A stretch of 5,232 bases of DNA from Chloroflexota bacterium (lineage in GTDB: Bacteria; Chloroflexota; Dehalococcoidia; Lucifugimonadales; Lucifugimonadaceae), in assembly GCA_029262715.1 (NCBI GenBank), contig JAJCYX010000290.1, positions 1-5,232 of the forward strand, given 5' to 3'. Made by a program: the position numbers and the translations under genes. Below are positions 1-5,164 of the stretch, in pieces. The first letter of the stretch is position 1; every line of letters starts with the position of its first letter. Under the pieces are notes generated by a model. It ran no database searches. It was given only the letters and a program-made list of their open reading frames with translations, and was not told the DNA's origin.

Positions 1-440
1 GCAACAAACAGGCCCACCACGACGGTCAGACCGCCGATCAGCCACAGGTCCGTTTCACTGACGGTCAGTATCGACCCGAACAGGAACCCGAACAGGCTCG
101 AGTTGAAGCCGCCGGCGATCGAGATGATCACCACGGCAACTGCTAGCGCTCCGTAAAGGAACACCGCCAGCGCAGCGTCTCCGGGCAGCATGCGCCGAGA
201 CCGCAGTTCCTCGATGGCCACCGCTGCGGTTCCGGTCGAGGCAAGTGCGATGTATGGCGGAAATATGTTCGTGAGCAACCCGATCGCAACACCCGCAAGC
301 GCAACGTGCGAAAGGCTGTCTGCGATCAGTGATAGTCGCCGCAGCACAAGCAAGACCCAGAATGCGGGCGAGAACGCGCCGATCAGCAGCGCCGCTAACA
401 GCGCCCGCCGCATGAAGTCATATTCAAGGATCTCTGGCAT
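1..440 (-). CDS. Metal ABC transporter permease, ABC-3 family (ZnuB/MntC-like), N-terminal part
   Basis: Inner-membrane channel subunit of a Zn/Mn/Fe-type ABC importer. The 146 complete codons visible read MPEILEYDFMRRALLAALLI at the start, followed by the family's diagnostic segment LRRLSLIADSLSHVALAG at about residues 33-50. Hydrophobic stretches suitable for membrane helices lie at about 12-33, 45-60, 63-78, 88-110 and from 133 on. Family members are about 270-300 residues, so the C-terminal half lies beyond the left edge; no stop or frameshift interrupts the visible part. The ATG at 440 is preferred over the one at 413 (MRRALLAA) because ABC-3 permeases usually begin with a short stretch ending in 'FMxRAL', though neither start has a strong Shine-Dalgarno. 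It starts 10 bp after the ATPase stop, so the two are almost certainly co-transcribed and form one transporter. The metal cannot be decided from sequence. Confidence 0.93.
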   Translation of the reverse strand, partial: MPEILEYDFMRRALLAALLIGAFSPAFWVLLVLRRLSLIADSLSHVALAGVAIGLLTNIFPPYIALASTGTAAVAIEELRSRRMLPGDAALAVFLYGALAVAVVIISIAGGFNSSLFGFLFGSILTVSETDLWLIGGLTVVVGLFV

Positions 441-450
441 TCGCTGATCG

Positions 451-1275
451 CTACCTGTGCGTGTGATTCGGGTCGTGGAGAAGGATATCGACAGGGAAGC
501 CGTACAGTTTCGAAAGATCAGACGACCGCATGTCGTGAACGCCACCGTGAAACACGATTTCTCGGTTGATGCAGGCACACGTTGTTGCCTCCCGCATCAC
601 GGCACCAATGTCGTGCGATATCAGCATCACCGTCATTCCCATTTCAGAGTTGAGACGGCTGACGAGCGCGTGAAACGCCTCCTGCCCGGCGGCATCGACA
701 CCCGCAACTGGCTCGTCCATCAGCAGCAGCTCGGGCTGCCTGATCAGCGCGCGGGCGATCAACATGCGCTGCTGCTGCCCGACCGACATGTCCGAAACCC
801 GGCGATCCGCCAGCTCCGGAATTCCCACCTGTTCAAGCGCGTTTTCGACATCGCTGTCAGAACCGCTGCGGAAGTTGCGGAAGAGGCGTAGCGGGTCAAA
901 TCCGCTGTACTTTCCGAATGCGACGACCTCACGTGCAGTCGCCGGGAACCGTGTCTGCACCGCTTCAACCCGCTGCGGCACGTAGCCCACGCGTGACCAC
1001 TCGTTGAACGATCTCGGATCTTGTCCGAATATGCGCACAGTCCCGCGCTGCGGCTTGATGATCCCTAGCGCCAGCTTGAGCAGCGTCGTCTTGCCGCTGC
1101 CGTTCGGACCGAGCACCGCGGTGAACTCGCCCGGAGTTACCGAGAACGTGATGTCCTGCACGGCGATGTCACCGTCGTAACCGAACCAGACCTCGTCAAA
1201 TACGAGGACCGGCTGCGGCGCATTTGCGACGGTTGTGCTGCCTGGACTAGATTGGTTTTCGATACTCGGTATCAT
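451..1275 (-). CDS. Metal ABC transporter ATP-binding protein (ZnuC/MntB-like)
   Basis: Cytoplasmic ATPase that drives metal-ion import through the neighbouring permease. The 274 residues hold a complete nucleotide-binding domain: Walker A GPNGSGKT (56-63), Q-loop VPQ (Gln101), signature MSVGQ (163-167), Walker B LLLMDEP (183-189) and switch His221 in LISHD. The signature departs from LSGGQ at positions 1 and 3, a variation also seen in working ABC ATPases. The order of motifs, the 'GYVPQR' Q-loop region and the C-terminal segment 'REIVFHGG' fit the zinc/manganese importer subfamily, and the tail ends in a His-containing DPNHTHR. A 20-residue N-terminal extension precedes the domain. The ATG at 1275 is the only plausible start, as no other start codon occurs before the domain; its Shine-Dalgarno is poor. 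It lies 43 bp after the Fur-family gene and 10 bp before the permease. Metal specificity is inferred from context only. Confidence 0.95.
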   Translation of the reverse strand: MIPSIENQSSPGSTTVANAPQPVLVFDEVWFGYDGDIAVQDITFSVTPGEFTAVLGPNGSGKTTLLKLALGIIKPQRGTVRIFGQDPRSFNEWSRVGYVPQRVEAVQTRFPATAREVVAFGKYSGFDPLRLFRNFRSGSDSDVENALEQVGIPELADRRVSDMSVGQQQRMLIARALIRQPELLLMDEPVAGVDAAGQEAFHALVSRLNSEMGMTVMLISHDIGAVMREATTCACINREIVFHGGVHDMRSSDLSKLYGFPVDILLHDPNHTHR

Positions 1276-1318
1276 CTGTGATTTCGGTTAGATATGGGTT
1301 GAGAACGGTGAAATGAGA

Positions 1319-1750
1319 TTAGCTTGTTGAGCAGTCCGAGCAGTCCACATAGACCTCCATCCGGTGGCCGACGATCTGCCCGTCAACCTCTTTGACGAGG
1401 GAACGGAGCATGCGTTCGACGGTCGAGTCCCGGAAGTCACCAACCTTGCCGCAGCGGACGCAGACTGTGTGGTGGTGGTGGCCGATTTTGGAGAGGCTGT
1501 ACTTCGGTGCGCCGTCCGGCATAGCCAACTTGCATAGTGCGCCTGCCTCGACGAACAGCTTAATCGTGCGGTAGACGGTTGCGCGGCCTACGCCGGGAAC
1601 GGAGTCGCAAAGGTCTTCAGCTGTGAACGCGTCAGCCTGGCCGTCGATCGAATCCGCCACCCTACGCCGGGGCGCGGTGAGGCGAAAGCCGCTATCTTCG
1701 AGAGTGGCGATCAGGTCGTGCCGTACCTGTCCGGATGTAGTCAAATGCAA
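1319..1750 (-). CDS. Fur-family metal-responsive transcriptional repressor (Zur/Fur-like)
   Basis: DNA-binding metal sensor that probably represses this metal-uptake operon. From the TTG at 1750 it is 143 residues, normal for Fur proteins. The N-terminal winged helix has GFRLTAPRRR (21-30) and the recognition helix GRATVYRTIK (55-64). The dimerisation/metal domain has GHHHHTVCVRC (90-100) and a C-terminal CSDC (137-140), giving the paired CxxC motifs of the structural zinc site and the His cluster used for metal sensing. The open frame reaches a TTG at 1780, but that codon lies in the promoter spacer, upstream of the predicted transcript start. Two later TTG codons remain: 1750 (4 nt after AGGAG at 1759-1755) and 1744 (10 nt after it). 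I chose 1750, but 1744 is equally possible. There is no ATG before the conserved domain. Zur, Fur, Mur and PerR cannot be told apart; the transporter downstream favours Zur or a manganese sensor. Confidence 0.93.
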   Translation of the reverse strand: MHLTTSGQVRHDLIATLEDSGFRLTAPRRRVADSIDGQADAFTAEDLCDSVPGVGRATVYRTIKLFVEAGALCKLAMPDGAPKYSLSKIGHHHHTVCVRCGKVGDFRDSTVERMLRSLVKEVDGQIVGHRMEVYVDCSDCSTS

Positions 1751-1754
1751 ATTA

Positions 1755-1759
1755 CTCCT
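1755..1759 (-). promoter_or_regulatory. Ribosome binding site of the Fur-family gene
   Basis: AGGAG on the minus strand, 4 nt before TTG 1750 and 10 nt before TTG 1744. It is the only good Shine-Dalgarno near this gene and rules against the TTG at 1780. It abuts the Fur-box-like repeat, sharing one base, so the transcript would begin almost at the ribosome site. Confidence 0.65.
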
Positions 1760-1773
1760 GATACAGATTATCA
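1759..1773 (-). promoter_or_regulatory. Fur/Zur-box-like operator overlapping the -10 element
   Basis: The minus strand reads TGATAATCTGTATCA. It matches the 7-1-7 Fur-box consensus TGATAATnATTATCA at 12 of 14 specified positions: the left half is perfect and the outer five bases of each half form a perfect inverted repeat. It covers the -10 element of the promoter for the Fur-family gene, so bound repressor would block RNA polymerase. This suggests autoregulation of the repressor-transporter operon. The site and its match are seen directly; the binding protein is inferred. Confidence 0.72.
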
Positions 1774-1796
1774 GTAGCAAATCAGCTGCATGTCAA
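1767..1796 (-). promoter_or_regulatory. Sigma70-type promoter of the metal-uptake operon
   Basis: On the minus strand a perfect -35 TTGACA (1796-1791) is followed after 18 bp by GATAAT (1772-1767), five of six bases of the -10 consensus. The transcript should start near 1760, giving a very short leader that begins at or next to the AGGAG ribosome site. The Fur-box-like repeat overlaps the -10 box. It would drive the repressor, ATPase and permease genes together. Confidence 0.72.
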
Positions 1797-1890
1797 GTCG
1801 TGAAAGGCACTAACCCGGACTGGAATTGGCGGAAATGGGACAGAAATGCGCACTGTCGGAGTGGTGGATGTAGGTGAGTGAACGCTATAC

Positions 1891-1910
1891 ATGTGGCCCA
1901 GTGGCTACAT
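1891..1910. repeat. Small inverted repeat after the acetyltransferase gene
   Basis: ATGTGGCC and GGCTACAT can pair as an 8-bp stem (one G-T wobble) around the loop CAGT, 41 bp past the acetyltransferase stop. No T-run follows on either strand, so it is at best a 3'-end stabilising hairpin. Apart from it and the metal-operon promoter, nothing else is seen between 1781 and 1951. Confidence 0.35.
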
Positions 1911-1951
1911 CACGAGCGGCTGAGACCGACTGAGACTTGTGCTGGCCTGAA

Positions 1952-2491
1952 CTAGCGAAGCTCAAGCCGGTATAGCTGCTCGCCTTCGGGTTCTGGCAAA
2001 CCAACCGTTCGGAAACCGCACTTCTCCAGCACTCGGGCCGAGGCGATATTGTCAGGTTCCACACCACCGGTGATAGAGGCGATTTCTGATCGCTGACGGG
2101 CCCATTCCACGAATCCGGAGACCATTTCGGATGCGAGACCCCGACCCCAGGCAGACTCACAGAGCATGTATCCGAGCCTGATGTCGGTGCCTCCGTTTTC
2201 TGAACCGCCATCACCGATCAGCATCAGCCCAACCGTCTGCCCACTCGCCTTCTCCACAACCTCAAGAACCGTACTTTCGTCATCACGCTCCTCGATCCAT
2301 CGCTTCGCACGGTCCTCGCTGTAATCACCCTGCCACCCACCCGGAAGGGTGCTAGTAACAGCTGGTGTCAGCATCAACACGACAGCGTCAATAAGATCAG
2401 ATGACGGCCAGCCGGCCACAGGACGATTGCGCCAGTCAGCAACGAGCAGTCGTTCCGTCTCGAATGTGCATCCCTCAGCGACCGATCCCAT
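1952..2491 (-). CDS. GNAT-family N-acetyltransferase (RimJ/RimL type)
   Basis: Probable acetyl-CoA-dependent N-acetyltransferase of 179 residues, the usual size for the RimJ/RimL-like branch, which includes ribosomal-protein and small-molecule acetylases. Features visible are the N-terminal strand 'FETERLLVADW' (10-20), the strand before the cofactor site 'DIRLGYML' (103-110), the pyrophosphate-binding loop SAWGRGLASE (113-122, a variant of the R/QxxGxG/A motif) and the C-terminal core 'GVEPDNIASARVLEKCGF' (143-160), whose N..S.RVLEK.GF pattern is typical of the group. The ATG at 2491 has GAGGA nine bases upstream; the overlapping ATG at 2495 runs into a stop after six codons. It stands alone, with 171 bp to the metal-operon gene after it and 425 bp to the rhomboid gene before it, both on the same strand. 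The substrate cannot be inferred. Confidence 0.9.
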   Translation of the reverse strand: MGSVAEGCTFETERLLVADWRNRPVAGWPSSDLIDAVVLMLTPAVTSTLPGGWQGDYSEDRAKRWIEERDDESTVLEVVEKASGQTVGLMLIGDGGSENGGTDIRLGYMLCESAWGRGLASEMVSGFVEWARQRSEIASITGGVEPDNIASARVLEKCGFRTVGLPEPEGEQLYRLELR

Positions 2492-2507
2492 ACATCGCGA
2501 TCCTCAT

Positions 2508-2528
2508 AAAAAGTGCCGGTTAACCGGC
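2508..2528 (-). terminator. Terminator-like hairpin in front of the acetyltransferase gene
   Basis: GCCGGTTAACCGGC (2515-2528) is a perfect 14-bp palindrome that can fold as a 5-bp GC stem with a TTAA loop. On the minus strand it is followed by AC and then five T residues (2512-2508), the layout of an intrinsic terminator. It lies only 16 nt before the acetyltransferase gene's start plus ribosome-site region, so it could end read-through from the rhomboid side or act in the acetyltransferase leader. The stem is short, so activity is uncertain. Confidence 0.42.
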
Positions 2529-2706
2529 TTAGTGCGGTCTGAACACCATAATCGGCCAGCGGCATCTCGGCCAACCCGATACCCGTCGGAGTCTGTCACG
2601 CAGAGCCAATCGAAAAGCAATGTCCAGACCAGCGCCAAGACCAGGCGCAGTGTTTTTGCTCGTCCCTACTCTAAAACGCCGCACGCGGCAAAACGCGGTA
2701 CACCGC

Positions 2707-2731
2707 CCTTCGTCCTGAGCGGGCGCGAAGG
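2707..2731. repeat. CCTTCG...CGAAGG intergenic hairpin
   Basis: A 6-bp perfect inverted repeat, CCTTCG (2707-2712) and CGAAGG (2726-2731), encloses a 13-nt loop beginning TCCTGAGC. The layout resembles the common bacterial intergenic hairpin of the form CCTTCGTCCTGAGC...CGAAGGAC. A second copy is not present in the window, so repeat status is from recollection of the motif style rather than shown here. Confidence 0.4.
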
Positions 2732-2796
2732 ACCTGGTGGGCGGGGCAAACTCAAACACAAGTCTTGTTGCTACCGACGCATGTCGTAGTGGCGTA

Positions 2797-2897
2797 CCTG
2801 TCATTCTGAACTTGATTCAGAATCTCTCCGGGGACCGTGCGACACAAGAAAACGCGGCTTGCCGCTCAGATCCATCCGCTGCGGTCGGGATGACAGA
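2797..2897. repeat. About 100-bp intergenic element with terminal inverted repeats
   Basis: The ends are CCTGTCATTCTG (2797-2808) and CGGGATGACAGA (2886-2897), inverted copies matching at 9 of 12 positions with a perfect 7-bp core (CTGTCAT/ATGACAG). Inside are a perfect 8-bp stem ATTCTGAA/TTCAGAAT with loop CTTGA (2803-2823), a GCGGC/GCCGC stem (2854-2865) and CCGC/GCGG (2876-2884). It has no coding capacity. It ends 19 bp from the rhomboid stop codon. The size, ends and hairpins resemble a REP/MITE-like dispersed element; copy number cannot be judged from one window. Confidence 0.55.
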
Positions 2898-2916
2898 GAG
2901 ACGCGGCTCGTCACAC

Positions 2917-3786
2917 CTAGCCGGTGATCCTGTCGCAGCCGAACGGGACTGGGCCATCGGGGTCTGAGAAATCGCCAAAGCTGACGCCACAGATCGAATA
3001 GATATCGTCGTACGGATAGTCCTGCGCACGAACCGTCGTCCCAATCACCGTGATCGCCAGCCCAATGGCAATGGCAGCCGCAAGCAGCAGACCCTTCTGT
3101 CGCTGCACAGAAACACCCATCCTCGGAGGGCTGAACTCGCTCCAACCCTGTGAAATCACCATGCGTTGACGCGGCGAAACGAGATACGCCATGAACAGCC
3201 CACCCAGGAGACCGCCAACATGAGCCGCGTTGTCGATACCGGCAGTCGCAAAGCCTATTCCGATATTGAGCACAATAATGAACGCCACACTGGTCAACGC
3301 CTGCCGCGCCACATCACCCATGATCCGGCGGTTGAGCAGCAGGTAGACGGCAAACGCGCCAATCACGCCGAATACGGCCCCAGAAGCCCCTGCTCCCAGT
3401 GCTGGCGACGATACGAAGCTGGCAACATTGCCCAGGATTCCGGTCACAAGGTAGATCGCAAGATAGGCAGGACTGCCGAGGAGTCGCTCTGCCATCGAGC
3501 CAAAGATGAGCAACCCAATCGAGTTAGTTAGCAGGTGGAAGAAGCCAATGTGCATGAAGATCGGCAGCACAAGCCGCCACCACTCACCATCAGCCAGCGC
3601 CGGACCGTACTTAGCGCCCCAGCGATACAGATTCACATTGTCCTGTGATCCGCCAGTCGCAGTCAGCAGCAGGTAGACCAGTACATTTATAGCAACCAGC
3701 GCCACTGTGACCGGAGCGCCACTAAGGCTGCCGCCCAAAATCGTCTGCTGATTCATCCTCAAATAGATGGTTCCAGTACCGCGCAT
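2917..3786 (-). CDS. Rhomboid-family intramembrane serine protease
   Basis: Membrane protease that cleaves transmembrane segments of other proteins within the bilayer. It has 289 residues. The catalytic dyad is Ser135 in GAGASGAVFG (131-140) and His189 in AAHVGGLLGG (187-196). The HxxxN motif (His84, Asn88) that helps form the oxyanion hole and the loop-1 'WWR' (69-71) are also present, so it should be active. Membrane segments fall at about 25-43, 75-96, 105-125, 132-151, 162-180 and 187-204, the six-helix rhomboid core. A further hydrophobic helix (232-252) follows, then a 37-residue tail with two cysteines (266, 284). The ATG at 3786 gives the longest form but has no clear Shine-Dalgarno; the ATG at 3756 (MNQQTILGG) is a possible alternative, though GAGG directly abuts it. 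It is divergent from the response-regulator genes, and its substrate is unknown. Confidence 0.94.
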   Translation of the reverse strand: MRGTGTIYLRMNQQTILGGSLSGAPVTVALVAINVLVYLLLTATGGSQDNVNLYRWGAKYGPALADGEWWRLVLPIFMHIGFFHLLTNSIGLLIFGSMAERLLGSPAYLAIYLVTGILGNVASFVSSPALGAGASGAVFGVIGAFAVYLLLNRRIMGDVARQALTSVAFIIVLNIGIGFATAGIDNAAHVGGLLGGLFMAYLVSPRQRMVISQGWSEFSPPRMGVSVQRQKGLLLAAAIAIGLAITVIGTTVRAQDYPYDDIYSICGVSFGDFSDPDGPVPFGCDRITG

Positions 3787-3843
3787 GGCGGCTAGTCAGT
3801 AGTCGTTCAGTAACTCTGCAGAATGGATCGAATTCAGCAAAGG

Positions 3844-3873
3844 TTTGTACGGGGTTCCGTACCGTGCTGCCAA
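3844..3873 (-). promoter_or_regulatory. Possible promoter of the rhomboid gene
   Basis: The minus strand has TTGGCA (3873-3868; 5 of 6 to the -35 consensus), an 18-bp spacer and TACAAA (3849-3844; 4 of 6 to the -10 consensus), placing a start near 3837, about 50 nt before the gene. The spacer contains a perfect GTACGG-GGTT-CCGTAC inverted repeat (3847-3862). The matches are moderate, so this is tentative. Confidence 0.3.
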
Positions 3874-3884
3874 CAGGATAATCG

Positions 3885-3890
3885 TATAAT
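3885..3890 (+). promoter_or_regulatory. Possible -10 element for the response-regulator genes
   Basis: A perfect TATAAT formed by a tandem 8-bp repeat (ATAATCGT twice, 3878-3893), 120 bp before the first response regulator. No good -35 is seen at 16-18 bp and there is no extended -10 TG, so another sigma factor or an activator may be needed, or the match may be chance. Confidence 0.33.
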
Positions 3891-4010
3891 CGTGCTGTTC
3901 GCACCGTGAATACGCTCACAGACGGCCACACTTTCCGATTCGATTGGCCAGATCCATCTGAGCAGCCACCAGACCCCCGAATACCCGGACAGTTGAGAAA
4001 GCGAGTCTGA

Positions 4011-4436
4011 ATGCCGGAAGGATCTCCCGATTCACCACCAGAATCGCCACCAGAATCTGAAACCGATATAAAGCTACTGATCGTTGAAGACGAAGAGACC
4101 GTGCGGTCAGCAATTGAAGCCGGACTAGAAGTCATAGGCGGCTTCAGGGTGTTTGCGGCAACAGGCGCGGAAGAAGGATTCCAGTTCCTGAAAGACGAAC
4201 TACCCGAAATACTGCTACTTGATCTAGTCATGCCAGTGACAGACGGAATGCAGTTCCTGATGAAAATGGGCAGCGACCCCGAGATTTCGAAGCCTGCCAA
4301 AGTTGTGCTTATGACGGCAATGGAAAACCCCGTGCCGAAAGAAAATCTGAAAGACCTTGGCATTGATCAGGTACTATCCAAACCGTTCAGGCTAAAAGAG
4401 TTGGCAAATGCCGTTGGCAGAAAATCACCCTTCTGA
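4011..4436 (+). CDS. Stand-alone receiver-domain response regulator (CheY-like) with acidic Pro/Ser N-terminal extension
   Basis: Two-component receiver with no output domain, 141 residues. After an N-terminal extension rich in Pro, Ser and Glu (about 1-19, with PPES twice, encoded by two 12-bp-spaced copies of CCACCAGAATC), the receiver fold runs from 20 to the end. It has acidic pocket Glu26/Asp27 in LLIVEDEE, phosphoacceptor Asp71 in LLLDLVMP, switch Thr102 in LMTA and Lys124 in LSKPF. All residues needed for phosphorylation are present, so it should take phosphate from a histidine kinase or phosphotransfer protein and act by protein contact. No kinase is adjacent. The ATG at 4011 is the only ATG before the domain and has a weak ribosome site. 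It is 84 bp before a second receiver gene and probably co-transcribed with it. It uses more CTA and AAA codons than that neighbour. Confidence 0.92.
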   Translation: MPEGSPDSPPESPPESETDIKLLIVEDEETVRSAIEAGLEVIGGFRVFAATGAEEGFQFLKDELPEILLLDLVMPVTDGMQFLMKMGSDPEISKPAKVVLMTAMENPVPKENLKDLGIDQVLSKPFRLKELANAVGRKSPF

Positions 4437-4520
4437 TCCCTAATCACCTGCCAGATCGCATCAAATCTCCGTATATTCAGAATCAAGCCTGCGAGCTTTC
4501 GCGAACTCCGAGACATCTGC

Positions 4521-4892
4521 ATGACCACAGTCCTAATAGTTGAAGACGATCCGAACACCATGCTGGCCGTAACGGCGATGCTGGAGGTTGTGGGTCACGA
4601 AGAGGTGAGAAGCGCCACCGATGGCGAGGCCGGTCTTGAGCGGCTTCGAGAAGAGCAGCCGGACCTGATGTTCCTGGACCTGATGATGCCAAAGATGGAC
4701 GGCTTCGAGGTCCTACGAGAGCTACGTGGAGGCTCGGCACCAAGGCCCGGCCACATCATCGTCATGAGCGCCCACGCAAATGCCAACGACCGAGAAGGCG
4801 TCAGGCAGCTCGGCGCAGACCAGTTCCTGGCGAAGCCATTCACACTGGCACAGCTTGAGCAGGTCCTGGAGACAGCCGGTGCTCGGCCATAG
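4521..4892 (+). CDS. Stand-alone receiver-domain response regulator (CheY-like)
   Basis: Single-domain two-component receiver of 123 residues, close to the minimal length for the fold. It begins directly with strand 1 (TTVLIVEDDP, acidic pocket Glu8-Asp10) and has phosphoacceptor Asp53 in MFLDLMMP, switch Ser83 in VMSAH and Lys105 in LAKPF. 'KMDGFEVLREL' after the phosphosite is typical of the family. No DNA-binding or enzymatic output domain follows; the stop comes after GARP. It should relay or sink phosphate, or bind a partner when phosphorylated. It is the second of two receiver genes in tandem. The two are clearly different in sequence outside the motifs, so they are not a recent duplication. 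The ATG at 4521 fits the domain edge exactly; the Shine-Dalgarno (GAGA about 10 nt upstream) is weak. The cognate kinase is not in the window. Confidence 0.94.
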   Translation: MTTVLIVEDDPNTMLAVTAMLEVVGHEEVRSATDGEAGLERLREEQPDLMFLDLMMPKMDGFEVLRELRGGSAPRPGHIIVMSAHANANDREGVRQLGADQFLAKPFTLAQLEQVLETAGARP

Positions 4893-4965
4893 CCTGACCA
4901 AAATTTCACCGACCAATCCTGTTTTCGAGCCCCACACTCACCATGAAGCGCTGTCTGGACTGGGC

Positions 4966-5005
4966 AGGTGTTGTTACCGTCCTGATACCTGGTATTCACC
5001 TTTTT
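4966..5005 (+). terminator. Possible terminator after the response-regulator pair
   Basis: AGGTG (4966-4970) pairs with CACCT (4997-5001) and TACC (4975-4978) with GGTA (4991-4994), forming an interrupted hairpin followed at once by TTTTT then ATAT. It lies 73 bp past the second receiver stop. The stem is imperfect with a 12-nt loop, so it is a moderate candidate. CAGGTGTT recurs at 5021. Confidence 0.38.
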
Positions 5006-5080
5006 ATATCTGCTCTGAAACAGGTGTTCTGTAAACAAAATTCACTGGGAAACACACAAAAAGCCCTTTTAAGCACCATA

Positions 5081-5107
5081 TAGACGTATGCAAGAATTGC
5101 ATATCTA
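5081..5107. repeat. Long inverted repeat in the AT-rich leader
   Basis: TAGA-(CG)-TATGCAA, then GAA, then TTGCATA-TCTA: eleven base pairs of symmetry around a 3-nt centre, broken only by a 2-nt bulge on the left. With no T-run it does not look like a terminator; a protein-binding operator or an RNA hairpin are both possible. Confidence 0.5.
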
Positions 5108-5109
5108 CA

Positions 5110-5132
5110 AATCATCAAATACTATGGTGATT
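5110..5132. repeat. Inverted repeat AATCATC / GGTGATT
   Basis: Seven pairs (one T-G wobble) around a 9-nt AT-rich loop, three bases after the repeat at 5081-5107. Taken alone it is weak; its position between two better repeats makes it worth noting. Confidence 0.3.
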
Positions 5133-5164
5133 GTTCCGTCGATAATGGCGCCTGACAAATTGGC

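Larger units (their letters stand above)
2492..2916. other. Gene-free interval between acetyltransferase and rhomboid genes
   Basis: No reading frame here resembles a protein family, and the open frames look like chance. The interval holds the terminator-like palindrome at 2515-2528, a GCGCC/GGCGC hairpin at 2632-2648, a GCCGC/GCGGC repeat at 2678-2689 flanked by AAAACGC copies (2673, 2690), the CCTTCG/CGAAGG hairpin at 2707-2731, a bulged stem at 2771-2789, and the terminal-repeat element at 2797-2897. It reads as an accumulation of short structured intergenic repeats. Confidence 0.6.

Noticed and set aside
457..891. 144-codon plus-strand open frame opposite the ABC ATPase
   Set aside because: Antisense to an ATPase with all motifs in place; the translation is Arg/His-rich, as expected for an antisense shadow.
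1488..1500. Run of His codons in the Fur-family gene as a slippery repeat or frameshift
   Set aside because: GHHHH before CVRC is the normal metal-binding segment of the family, and the frame continues correctly on both sides.
1751..1780. TTG at 1780 as the start of the Fur-family gene
   Set aside because: It lies within the promoter spacer and upstream of the Fur box and ribosome site; the added residues (MLLIICIRSN) are not typical of Fur N-termini.
1885..2214. Open frame on the minus strand inside and past the acetyltransferase
   Set aside because: Out-of-frame shadow of the acetyltransferase; no family resemblance.
2632..2657. Plus-strand terminator: GCGCC/GGCGC hairpin followed by TTTTT
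   Set aside because: No plus-strand gene lies upstream, the T-run starts four bases after a 5-bp stem, and the area is full of other repeats. Probably chance.
3847..3862. GTACGG-GGTT-CCGTAC hairpin as a terminator between the divergent genes
   Set aside because: No T-run on either strand and it sits where promoters are expected; at most an operator, with no supporting evidence.
3722..4363. Long open frame (213 codons) on the minus strand across the divergent region and the first receiver gene
   Set aside because: Low-complexity Ser-rich translation with no recognisable domain. It lies opposite a clear receiver gene whose motifs are intact and overlaps the rhomboid start.
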